From NCBI GenBank assembly GCA_005789975.1, contig SXWC01000107.1, positions 1 through 13,427 on the forward strand: a stretch of DNA of 13,427 nucleotides. Reading direction: 5' to 3'. The notes under the pieces are model-generated. The model ran no database searches and was not told the DNA's origin. It saw only the letters and a list, made by a program, of their open reading frames with translations. How positions within the stretch are numbered: position 1 is the stretch's first letter; every line of letters starts with the position of its first letter. A program made the translations under genes and the position numbers. The stretch comes from Planctomycetaceae bacterium. GTDB lineage: Bacteria; Planctomycetota; Planctomycetia; Pirellulales; UBA1268. Below, piece after piece: positions 6,485-13,427 of this stretch.

Positions 6485-7231
6485 ATGGCTTCGATCACAC
6501 TGGAGAACGTGACGGTCTCTTTTCCGATCTTCGGGGCGAACTCGGCGTCGTTGAAGACCACGCTGGCCGCCGCGGCGACCGGCGGACGGATCGGCCGCGA
6601 GACCGGCGTCACCGTGGTGGATGCCCTCCGCGACGTGACGCTCTCGCTGTCGTCCGGCGATCGGCTCGGCATCATGGGCCACAACGGCGCCGGCAAAACG
6701 ACGCTCCTGCAGACGCTGGCGGGCGTCTACGCGCCGACCCGTGGACGGCTCGTCCGGCAGGGCACGGTGGCGAGCCTCATCAATCCCACGTTGGGTATCG
6801 AGCGGGATGCCACCGGCTACGAAAACATCATGATTCTCGGGCTCGTGCACGGGCTGTCGCGGCGCGGGATCGCTTGCCTGACCCCCGAGATCGCGGAGTT
6901 CAGCGGTCTGGGCGACTACCTGGCGATGCCGGTGCGGACCTACTCGACGGGCATGCTCATGCGGCTGGCCTTCTCGATCGTGACGAGCTTTCGCTCCGAC
7001 ATCGTGCTCATGGACGAGTGGTTGTCGGTCGGTGACGCCGAGTTTCGCGAGCGCGGGGCGGTGCGGCTGCGGGAGCTGATCCGCTCGACGGGAATCCTCG
7101 TGCTGGCCTCGCATTCCCCCGACCTGATCGCCCGCGAGTGCGACAGCGTCATCGAACTCTCCCATGGTGCGATCCTGGCCAGACGGAAGCCGGGCCCTGC
7201 GACGGGAGGGGCGCCGCATGGCACAGGGTAG
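6485..7231 (+). CDS. wzt: ABC polysaccharide exporter ATP-binding subunit (Wzt-like, short form)
   Basis: A 248-residue ATPase that powers the adjacent permease. It has Walker A GHNGAGKTT (65-73), the family-specific signature YSTGM (153-157) in place of LSGGQ, Walker B DIVLMDEW with D177 and E178, a D-loop SVGD and switch H210 in LASHS. The 50-residue N-terminal extension before DALRDVTL is typical of Wzt/TagH/KpsT proteins. The C-terminal carbohydrate-binding domain found in long Wzt proteins such as O9a is absent, so recognition of a modified chain end is not built into this subunit. The ATG at 6485 begins the homology. The frame is open much further upstream, but only as a shadow of wzm. 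The last 14 bases overlap the sulfotransferase gene. Confidence 0.93.
   Translation: MASITLENVTVSFPIFGANSASLKTTLAAAATGGRIGRETGVTVVDALRDVTLSLSSGDRLGIMGHNGAGKTTLLQTLAGVYAPTRGRLVRQGTVASLINPTLGIERDATGYENIMILGLVHGLSRRGIACLTPEIAEFSGLGDYLAMPVRTYSTGMLMRLAFSIVTSFRSDIVLMDEWLSVGDAEFRERGAVRLRELIRSTGILVLASHSPDLIARECDSVIELSHGAILARRKPGPATGGAPHGTG
7204..7210 (+). promoter_or_regulatory. Shine-Dalgarno site fixing the sulfotransferase start
   Basis: GGGAGGG lies inside the end of the wzt coding sequence, seven bases before the ATG at 7218. It is one of the strongest ribosome-binding sites in the window and decides between the two in-frame starts. Confidence 0.6.
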
Positions 7232-8327
7232 TCGCCCGCCGCAGGCCGCTGATGAGCGGGCCATTCCGGCGACGGCCGAACTCGTCCTGCACATCGGCGG
7301 GCCGAAGACGGGGTCTTCCGCGGTGCAGCGGATGTTCTGCGAACAGGCGGCCGCCCTGCGGCGACAGGGGGTGCACTACCCGCCGCATCCGCTCGACACC
7401 AACGGCGTCTCGGGCGGTCATGGTGAACTGATCACGAAACTCACCACCGCTGGCGGGGCGGCCGGCCGTGACGAACTCGGCAGCTGGCTCACGGACGCCC
7501 GTCGTGCCGGCTGTCGGCTGCTGCTCTCGGCTGAAAACGCCTGGGAGCATGCCGCGGCGATCGCCGACGCGGTCCGCACGCGACGATTTCATGTCGTGTG
7601 CTTCGTGCGGCATCCGCTCGATGCCCTTGCCTCCCACCACAACCAGGGAGTGAAGCGGCATGCCGGCCGGGCGACGATCGTCCAGGCGACGAGGGCCGTG
7701 CTGGAAAACCGGGTGCCGACCGAGTCGCTGTCGGGCGACGTGCTCTTCCAGTGGCTCAGCGTCTGTGGCCGGGAGCGGATGACGCTGCTGCCCTACATCG
7801 AGTCCGGCCGGCCGGTCGATGCACCGGCGCGGCTGGCCCGGCTGTTGGGCGTGGAGTGCGGCCAGCCTGTCCGCCCCGGGGTGAACCGCAGTTACACGCC
7901 GGCGGCCATCGAGTTCAAACGGCTCGTGAACCATCTGCCGCCGGGGGCGATCCTGCCGCTCGACGCCCCGCTCGACCTCAGGCTCCAGCAGTATTCCGAC
8001 AACAGCCCGGTGGCAGGGCCCGGATTGCGCGAGCTTGTGGGGGACGAGATGTACGGGGCCCTGGAGCGGCATTTTCAGCCCGTGGTCGAACGGTTGACCG
8101 CCGTGTTCGGCATCCGTCTGGAGTGTCGCGACGCGGAGCCCGCCACCGCCGTGGATTCCCCCGAACTGGTCTGGCGGTTCGTCTCCGAGGATCACCGGCT
8201 GGCAAGTGGCCTGCGGGCCGCCACGGCGACGGCTCTGGCGGCCGAGTCCCCGTCGAGCAGCCTCCGCGCGCTGGCACGGATCGTCGCCGTGGCGAGCGGG
8301 CCGGACTCGGCCGGGCGGCCGTCGTGA
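7218..8327 (+). CDS. PAPS-dependent sulfotransferase-like protein
   Basis: A 369-residue putative carbohydrate sulfotransferase, which would transfer sulfate from PAPS to a sugar hydroxyl. The 5'-phosphosulfate loop is visible in LHIGGPKTGSSAVQ (GGPKTGSS at 27-34), and the 3'-phosphate motif in FVRHPLDALASH, with R131 and S139 at the usual spacing of eight. The ATG at 7218 is chosen because GGGAGGG lies at 7204-7210, seven bases upstream. An ATG at 7164 would add only an uncharacteristic basic tail inside the ATPase gene. It overlaps wzt by 14 bases, which suggests translational coupling, and it ends 7 bases before the convergent GT4 gene. The context suggests sulfation of the exported glycan, but the acceptor is unknown. 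Confidence 0.82.
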   Translation: MAQGSRPPQAADERAIPATAELVLHIGGPKTGSSAVQRMFCEQAAALRRQGVHYPPHPLDTNGVSGGHGELITKLTTAGGAAGRDELGSWLTDARRAGCRLLLSAENAWEHAAAIADAVRTRRFHVVCFVRHPLDALASHHNQGVKRHAGRATIVQATRAVLENRVPTESLSGDVLFQWLSVCGRERMTLLPYIESGRPVDAPARLARLLGVECGQPVRPGVNRSYTPAAIEFKRLVNHLPPGAILPLDAPLDLRLQQYSDNSPVAGPGLRELVGDEMYGALERHFQPVVERLTAVFGIRLECRDAEPATAVDSPELVWRFVSEDHRLASGLRAATATALAAESPSSSLRALARIVAVASGPDSAGRPS

Positions 8328-8334
8328 CGGACGT

Positions 8335-9501
8335 TCATCCGGTGAGGATGCCTTCGTAGAGGGCCGCGACGGCGTCGGCGGCGGCCGACCAGGTGAGCGA
8401 CCTGCGGGCGAAGTCGGCGCCGGCGGCACCGATTCCCGCCAGGGCATCCCGCCGTGGCAGCCATTCGAGGAGGCTCTTCGCGATCTGCCCGGCGTTCGCC
8501 TCGGGAAGCACGAGGGCGTTGCGGCCGTGGTCGAGTCTGGTGCCGAGATTCACCCGTGGCAGCATCACCGGCCGGCCCGACACGAGATAGTCGGGCAGCT
8601 TCGAGGGAAACCGCAGCGAGTTCCACGCGTCGACGCGGCCGGGCTGGACGAGGATGTCGGCCGCGTGGACCAGATCGGGCAGCTCGTCGCGACGCACGAT
8701 GCCGAGTTCGAGGGTGTGTTCGCGGAGCAGGTCGGCGCTGTGGCTGGCCAGCGGCACATGATCGCTGCCGGTGCGGACCAGCGTGGTGGCCCGGCCCCTG
8801 CGGTTGACCAGCGCCACCGCGATCGAAAGGCTCCGCACTTCATCGACGTTCGAGGCGTGCACGTTGCCCGTGTAGGTCACGATCGCGGTGTCGGCCGGGA
8901 TCCGCAGGCGTCGCCGCACGCCGGCCGCGGCCCCGGGCCGGGGTGAGGCGAAGATCGGGTCGTAACCCGGGTGGAATACCGCCGTCGGCTGTCCGGCGGG
9001 CAGTTCGGCGACGAGTGGCTCGACCAGCGCGGTGACGCCCGCCGCAGCGGCGATGAGCCGGCGGCCATGCAGCGGGTGGGTGAGGTGATCGGGGACGTCG
9101 AGCGGCCGCAGGCCGTCGCGGACATCCTCGATCTCGTCGGGGCTGAGCCGCATCTGATCGGCAAGCAGGAGCGACTCGTTGTCTTCGAGGTGCACCACAT
9201 GGGGCGGCGGGGCCGTCAGCCGCCCCGCGAGCGCGCGGTGGAAGGCCCGCATCCGCTCGCGGGGCGTCCAGAGGTGCAGCAGGCGGGGCGGGGCATCAGC
9301 GGCCACGCGGCACGCGTCGGCGAACGAGAGCAGCCGGATGGTATGGGGAAGGGTGGCGTCGGCCGGCGGCCGCTCCGGCACGCAGATCGTGATCGTGAAG
9401 CCGCGGGCCGCGAGCGCGACGGCCAGCGAGCGGACGTGGTTGCCGCTGTTGCAGGCGAGCGGGCCGTGGCAGGCCAGCCAGACGTCAGGTGCGACAGGCA
9501 T
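8335..9501 (-). CDS. GT-B glycosyltransferase, GT4 (group 1) type
   Basis: A 388-residue protein with the two-Rossmann GT-B layout. The N-terminal domain opens with DVWLACHGPLACNSGNHVRS, where GNHV (20-23) corresponds to the glycine-rich acceptor loop. The C-terminal donor domain starts near TAIVTYTGNVH (205-215) and contains the nucleotide-sugar region HAADILVQPG followed by FPSKLPDYLVSGRPV (298-312), a variant of the GT4 EX7E region. It most likely adds one sugar in the cytoplasm. The frame is open to 9594, but homology starts at MPVAPDVW, so the ATG at 9499-9501 is used. That start overlaps the end of the upstream fusion gene by 17 bases, which implies co-transcription and coupling. The gene converges with the plus-strand sulfotransferase. 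Confidence 0.85.
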   Translation of the reverse strand: MPVAPDVWLACHGPLACNSGNHVRSLAVALAARGFTITICVPERPPADATLPHTIRLLSFADACRVAADAPPRLLHLWTPRERMRAFHRALAGRLTAPPPHVVHLEDNESLLLADQMRLSPDEIEDVRDGLRPLDVPDHLTHPLHGRRLIAAAAGVTALVEPLVAELPAGQPTAVFHPGYDPIFASPRPGAAAGVRRRLRIPADTAIVTYTGNVHASNVDEVRSLSIAVALVNRRGRATTLVRTGSDHVPLASHSADLLREHTLELGIVRRDELPDLVHAADILVQPGRVDAWNSLRFPSKLPDYLVSGRPVMLPRVNLGTRLDHGRNALVLPEANAGQIAKSLLEWLPRRDALAGIGAAGADFARRSLTWSAAADAVAALYEGILTG

Positions 9502-12421
9502 CGGCCGGCTCCGCGCGGGCGTCGCGTGGGGAGTAATCGAGTCGCTCGAGGGAGCAGGCCGACGGATAGGCGGGGTCGCCGCCGGCCAGTTCATCCCGCC
9601 AGGTGTCGATCAGCAGCAGCCGATCGAGAAAGTCGTAGCGGTCGCCCCGGGTCGGGCTCTCGTGGTGCGTGAGCCGCGCGTCGGGCGTGAAGATGACCCG
9701 CAGCCCCTCACGACGCAGTTTCAGGCAGAGGTCCACGTCCTGGTAATGGGTGGCGTACATCTCGTTCCAGCCGCCGACCCGGTCGAGGGTGCTGCGGCGG
9801 ATCGCCAGGCAGGCGCCGGTGACGACGGAGACTTCGCGGGGACACGAGAGACTGCCGGCGTAGCCATCGGTATCCGCCGGAAATCGCCGCATCACATGGT
9901 CGGCCGTTCCCCTGGCCCCGAGGACCACGCCGGCGTGCTGCACGCTGCCGTCGGGATAGAGCAACAGCGGTCCGACGGCGCCCACGTCCGCCGCCAGGAG
10001 GTGGAACACGAGATGCTCCAACCAGTCGGGCGAGAGCACCGTCGTGTCGTTGTTGAGAAACACCAGCACGTCGCCGCTGGCCGCCGCCGCCCCGGCGTTG
10101 TTGGCGGCGGAGTAGTTGAAGGGCTGCTCGAACTTCACGACGCGGACGGGATGTTCCCGGAGCACCGCCGCGGCCCGCTCGTCGGTGGTGCCGGTATCGA
10201 CGACCACGACCTCGTAACCGGAAGAACGGGTCTGCCCGAAGATCGAGGCGAGGCAGCCGCCGATGAGCGCCGGCTGGTCTTTCGTGGGGATCACGATCGA
10301 CACCCGTGGGAGCTGCGTGAGCTTCGGCGACACGACGCAGCGGTGGCGAAAGCGCGGGTGGGCCGCAGCGGTGGCCGGAATGCCGAGCCGGTCGAGATGG
10401 GCCTGCACGGCGCGGGCCTGGAGACCGTCGATCCCGTGCTTCGCGTCGCTCGCCGCCGCGAGGCTTCCGTCGATCGCCCGCCAGTGATAGAGCACGTCGG
10501 GAATGTGGGCGATCCTGCCGGTCTGCTCGCCGAGCCGGAGCATGAACTCGAAATCCTGCACGCCGTCGAACTCGCTCGCGAAGCCGCCGAGCCTGTTCGC
10601 GAGCGACCGTCGGACCACGAGCAGATGCCCCACGTACATCACATGGCGGAGGTACTCGGGCGACCAGTCCGGCTTGTGGAAAGTCCAGCCGGGCCGCCCC
10701 TTGCGGTCGATCGTGTCCTGATCGGTATAGACGGCGTCGGCGTCGGTGGTCAGCAGGGCCTCGCGGCACCTGGCGATCGCTTCGGGATCGAGCAGGTCGT
10801 CGTGGTCGAGAAACGCCACGAACTCGCCGGTGGCCCGGGCGAGCGCGTCGTTCGTGGCGGCGCTGATGCCGCCGTTGGTGCCGCGGCGGTGCACCCGGAT
10901 CCGCGGGTCGCGAGCCGCGTGGCGGGCGAGGATCTCGGGCACGTGGCGGGCCGACGACGCGTCATCGACGGCGATGAGTTCCCAGCGGACCGCCGACTGC
11001 GCGAGCACCGAGCCGATCGTGGCCTCGAGAATGTCGGCCGGCGTGTCGAAGACGGGCATGAGCAACGAGACAAGCGGCCCGGCGTCAGCGGCGGCCATGG
11101 ACCGCAGTGGCCGCGGCACGTCCAGCGGCATCCGCACGACCCGCCGTTCCGCCGCCGGGCCGGCGGCCGCCCCGATCGTGCCGTCGAGCCTGTGGGCCGT
11201 GCTCATCGCCCGGATCAGCCCGGTCAGGCCCTGCCCGCGGAGGATGGTGGCGGCTCGCGACAGCGATCGCAGGGCGACCGTCGGCGAGGCGAGTCGGCGG
11301 AGGATGAACCGGCCGTGGCCGGAGAGGCGCGGCACCAGCCCCCCGTCGCGGACGACGCCGGCAAGGGCCCGCATGGGCGCCGTGATTCGCCACGAGCTGC
11401 TGTTGCGGAGCTCTGCGACGAGCCGCTCCAGGGCGGCGATGCGGGAAGTGCTTTCCTGGGCGGTCCGCCGCGTGGCGGCATGCTGGTCTTCGAGGCGGCG
11501 TTCCGCCGTTTCGACTGCGACATCGCGAACGGCCACCATCTCCGCCAGACGGGCGTGCTCGGCGATCGCGGCACGGGCCTGGCGTTCGAGCACCCGGGAC
11601 CGCTGCCAGGCGGTCAGGCCGTGGTCGAGGAGCGGAACGCTTTCCGTGACGGCAGGCCCGCAGGGCGGCGGGTCGGCGCTGCCGGCCAGCCCGCGGAGTT
11701 CGGCCAGCAGCTCGTTGCAGGCGGGCGCAGCGGCCGCGAGAAACGCCGCGTCACCGCGGGAGGCCGACGAGAGCAGTGTGGGGACGAACGTCGGCGCAGC
11801 CCGGCCGAGTGGTATGCCAAATCGCGCGCCCAACGTGTGAATGGTCTCGGTGGGGTTTGCCGCCAGTTGAGCGATCTCCCGGACGAGCACGCGATCGGGA
11901 TGGCGGCGGGCGAAGTCACGGATCAGTCGATTGGAGTGCAGCCAGACCGCGAGAGCGAATGGCGGATTGGCCGCGAATGCGGGATCGCCGCGGCGATAGA
12001 GCGAGTCGATCACGTCACACGCGGGGCGGAAGACGAACAGGTAGCGGGCCTCGGGCAGGAGGCTGTTCCAGAAGTCGAGCAGGAGGATGGTCCGCGGATC
12101 CTTCCAGCCCCAGGGGCCGCCTCGTGCGTTGCGTCGGGCGATGAGAGCCTGCGCACGTTCACGGAACAGGGCCGACGGTTCGATCTCCGTCGCGGCCACG
12201 AAGCCGTCGTCGGACAGGCCGTGTCCCCGCAGCAGCGACTGGTGAAACTCGAGGAAGTCGAGATCCTCGAAGTGCCCCCGGGCATTCGTGGCATCGGCCC
12301 CCAGCAGCCGGTCGCCGAGGAACAGCCCCGCCGAATGCGCGAGCGACGCCGCGTAGGACGTCCCGGAACGATGCATGCCGCCGATCACGAGCACGGGGGG
12401 AGAGGAGGCGGTATCGCTCAT
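9485..12421 (-). CDS. Fusion protein: sulfotransferase-like domain, coiled coil, two GT2 domains
   Basis: A 978-residue multidomain enzyme. Residues 10-245 resemble PAPS sulfotransferases: P-loop GGMHRSGTS (14-22), GWKDPRT (105-111) and FRPACDVIDS with R132 and S140. Residues 275-340 are Glu/Arg/Ala-rich and probably form a coiled coil, ending in the SSSWRITAPMR linker often seen before processive GT2 pairs. The first GT2 domain (about 448-690) has VSLLMPVFDTP, LDHDD (538-542) and QDFE (622-625). The second (about 704-940) has VSIVIPTKDQP, LNND (789-792) and YQDVDLCLKLRREG (Q894, D895). It may act as a two-site glycan polymerase with its own sulfation activity, though that is inference. The ATG at 12419-12421 is directly before the sulfotransferase strand, and no clear Shine-Dalgarno is present. 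Confidence 0.9.
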   Translation of the reverse strand: MSDTASSPPVLVIGGMHRSGTSYAASLAHSAGLFLGDRLLGADATNARGHFEDLDFLEFHQSLLRGHGLSDDGFVAATEIEPSALFRERAQALIARRNARGGPWGWKDPRTILLLDFWNSLLPEARYLFVFRPACDVIDSLYRRGDPAFAANPPFALAVWLHSNRLIRDFARRHPDRVLVREIAQLAANPTETIHTLGARFGIPLGRAAPTFVPTLLSSASRGDAAFLAAAAPACNELLAELRGLAGSADPPPCGPAVTESVPLLDHGLTAWQRSRVLERQARAAIAEHARLAEMVAVRDVAVETAERRLEDQHAATRRTAQESTSRIAALERLVAELRNSSSWRITAPMRALAGVVRDGGLVPRLSGHGRFILRRLASPTVALRSLSRAATILRGQGLTGLIRAMSTAHRLDGTIGAAAGPAAERRVVRMPLDVPRPLRSMAAADAGPLVSLLMPVFDTPADILEATIGSVLAQSAVRWELIAVDDASSARHVPEILARHAARDPRIRVHRRGTNGGISAATNDALARATGEFVAFLDHDDLLDPEAIARCREALLTTDADAVYTDQDTIDRKGRPGWTFHKPDWSPEYLRHVMYVGHLLVVRRSLANRLGGFASEFDGVQDFEFMLRLGEQTGRIAHIPDVLYHWRAIDGSLAAASDAKHGIDGLQARAVQAHLDRLGIPATAAAHPRFRHRCVVSPKLTQLPRVSIVIPTKDQPALIGGCLASIFGQTRSSGYEVVVVDTGTTDERAAAVLREHPVRVVKFEQPFNYSAANNAGAAAASGDVLVFLNNDTTVLSPDWLEHLVFHLLAADVGAVGPLLLYPDGSVQHAGVVLGARGTADHVMRRFPADTDGYAGSLSCPREVSVVTGACLAIRRSTLDRVGGWNEMYATHYQDVDLCLKLRREGLRVIFTPDARLTHHESPTRGDRYDFLDRLLLIDTWRDELAGGDPAYPSACSLERLDYSPRDARAEPADACRT

Positions 12422-12600
12422 GTCGTCGCTTCGTGCGGCCGCGACTCCTCGGACGGTTCAGCGGCCTTCCGCGGGCCGTCGGGCGGCCCGCGACGACGCT
12501 GAGTCCAACCCTACCCGTGGCGAGGTGCAAGTCAAGAAAAGCGGGGTGAAACAACCCGCGGCGTCGTGCCACGTCGGACGACCGTCAGAAGCGGATCGTC
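12422..12600. other. Intergenic region upstream of the fusion gene
   Basis: This 179-bp gap separates rfbC from the fusion gene. It holds one minus-strand promoter candidate (12508-12535) and a GC-rich inverted repeat, GCGGGCCGTC followed closely by GGGCGGCCCGC, downstream of it in the transcribed leader. No small gene with family features is visible. Confidence 0.45.
12508..12535 (-). promoter_or_regulatory. Predicted promoter of the fusion-GT4 transcript
   Basis: On the minus strand, TTGACT (12535-12530) and TAGGGT (12513-12508) are 16 bases apart. The -35 matches 5 of 6 consensus positions, and the -10 keeps T1, A2 and T6. The leader to the ATG at 12421 would be about 80 bases. TTTTC precedes the -35, as TTTC does at the wzm promoter. 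Confidence 0.45.
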
Positions 12601-13149
12601 TCAGGCCGGCCGGGGAGCCAGGGAAGCGAACGCGGAGCCCTGCCGATCCTTCGCCGAGACCACCGGCTCCGCGGTCAGCGGCCAGGCGATGGCGAGCGTG
12701 GGATCGTTCCAGAGAATGCACCGCTCCGCCGCCGGCGCGTAATAGTCGGTCGTCTTGTAGAGGACCTCGGCCGCGTCCGACTGCACCAGGAAGCCGTGGG
12801 CCAGCCCCGCGGGAATCCAGAGCTGACGACGGTTGTCCGCGGAGAGCTCGACGCCCACCCAGGTGCCATGGGCCGGGGAGTCGGGGCGGATGTCGACCGC
12901 CACGTCGTAGATCGCGCCGCGGACCGCGCGGACGAGTTTTCCCTGCGGCTGCTCGGCCTGATAGTGGAGGCCCCGCAGCACGTGCGCCCTGCTCAGGCTC
13001 TGGTTGTCCTGCACGAAACGGACGTTGCCGCCGATCGCCCGCTCGAACGCGGCGTGGTTGAAGCTCTCGAAGAAGTGGCCGCGGTCGTCAGCGTGGACTT
13101 GCGGCTCGATCACGAGCACGCCGGGGATGGAGGTCTCGATGACGTTCAT
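12601..13149 (-). CDS. rfbC: dTDP-4-dehydrorhamnose 3,5-epimerase
   Basis: This 182-residue cupin enzyme epimerises dTDP-4-dehydro-6-deoxyglucose at C3 and C5, the third step of dTDP-L-rhamnose synthesis. The family blocks are complete: DDRGHFFESF (21-30), FVQDNQSLSRAHVLRGLHYQ with the catalytic-base His62, PQGKLVRAVRG with Lys71, LAHGFLV with His118, VLYKTTDYYAP with the acid Tyr131, and WNDP near 146-149. The length is normal (about 180-190). The ATG at 13147-13149 is preceded by AAGGGA seven bases upstream and matches the family N-terminus. The frame is open to 13365, but that extension only shadows rfbA. The start overlaps the rfbA stop as ATGA, which indicates translational coupling. Confidence 0.97.
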   Translation of the reverse strand: MNVIETSIPGVLVIEPQVHADDRGHFFESFNHAAFERAIGGNVRFVQDNQSLSRAHVLRGLHYQAEQPQGKLVRAVRGAIYDVAVDIRPDSPAHGTWVGVELSADNRRQLWIPAGLAHGFLVQSDAAEVLYKTTDYYAPAAERCILWNDPTLAIAWPLTAEPVVSAKDRQGSAFASLAPRPA

Positions 13150-13427
13150 GATGCCGTCCCTTCGCGCCTGAGGTCGAGGAGATAGCCGCCGTAGCCACTC
13201 TTGGCGAGGGGGACGGCGAGTCGTTCGAGCTGGTCGGTGTCGATCCAGCCGTTTCGCCAGGCGATCTCCTCGGGGCAGCAGATCTTGAGACCCTGCCGCT
13301 TCTCGAGCGACTGGATGAACTGCCCCGCTTCGAGCAGGCTGTCGTGGGTGCCGGTGTCGAGCCACGCGTAGCCGCGGCTCATCCGCTCCACATGGAGCTG
13401 GCCGCGCTCCAGATAGGCCTGGTTGAC
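13146..13427 (-). CDS. rfbA: Glucose-1-phosphate thymidylyltransferase, C-terminal part
   Basis: The last 93 residues of RfbA/RmlA, which makes dTDP-glucose from glucose-1-phosphate and dTTP, the first step towards dTDP-rhamnose. The sequence from the window edge is characteristic: VNQAYLERGQL, then SRGYAWLDTGTHDSLLEAG, FIQSLEKRQGLKICCPEEIA and WRNGWID, followed by a Gly-Tyr-Gly-Gly-Tyr-Leu tail. The full enzyme is about 290 residues, so roughly the first two thirds, including the nucleotide-binding N-terminus, lie beyond base 13427. A GTG near 13391 lies within the gene and is not its start. The stop codon overlaps the rfbC start by 4 bases. Confidence 0.96.
   Translation of the reverse strand, partial: VNQAYLERGQLHVERMSRGYAWLDTGTHDSLLEAGQFIQSLEKRQGLKICCPEEIAWRNGWIDTDQLERLAVPLAKSGYGGYLLDLRREGTAS

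Noticed and set aside
9179..12502. A 1107-codon open frame on the plus strand
   Set aside because: It is antisense to the well-supported fusion gene and part of the GT4 gene, has no family motifs, and is a consequence of high GC content.
13150..13365. N-terminal extension of rfbC to 13365
   Set aside because: The extension overlaps the clear C-terminal coding region of rfbA, and the RfbC family N-terminus begins at MNVIETSIPGV.

Overview
The window is a GC-rich (roughly 70%) surface-polysaccharide locus. The high-GC coding style, weak Shine-Dalgarno use and mix of dTDP-rhamnose, ABC-export and sulfotransferase genes suggest a bacterium of the Planctomycetota (Pirellulales-like). This is inference from style, as no rRNA or marker gene is present.

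Layout from left to right. Bases 1-58 hold the last 18 codons of an unidentified plus-strand gene. A short array of structured repeats (array 1, about 54-266) follows. Next come the minus-strand gene for a Wzy/WaaL-type O-antigen ligase or polymerase with C-terminal TPRs (335-2263), a second array of the same repeat family (array 2, 2287-2641), an SDR/epimerase-like gene (2605-3513) and two GT2 glycosyltransferases (3550-4500, 4515-5504), all on the minus strand. A divergent intergenic region with a good sigma-70-like promoter (5505-5672) leads into a tight plus-strand operon: wzm-like permease (5673-6479), wzt-like ATPase (6485-7231) and a PAPS-type sulfotransferase (7218-8327). The minus strand resumes with a GT4-type glycosyltransferase (8335-9501), a 978-residue fusion of a sulfotransferase-like domain, a coiled coil and two GT2 domains (9485-12421), rfbC (12601-13149) and the 3' part of rfbA (13146-13427, continuing off the window).

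The genes make a coherent pathway. RfbA and RfbC make the dTDP-rhamnose precursor, with rfbB and rfbD probably lying just outside. The GT2 and GT4 enzymes assemble the glycan in the cytoplasm, and two sulfotransferase domains may decorate it. Wzm/Wzt export it across the inner membrane, and the Wzy_C-family protein joins it to its acceptor or polymerises it.

The most unusual signal is not a protein. Two directly oriented arrays of a 122-123 bp repeat flank the ligase gene. Each full unit contains three successive imperfect palindromes (called H1, H2 and H3 here). The two arrays differ from each other mostly by changes that keep the stems paired, each array begins with H1 and ends just after H2, and the neighbouring genes take their stop codons at the array edge or inside a repeat. 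I do not recognise it as a named repeat family.
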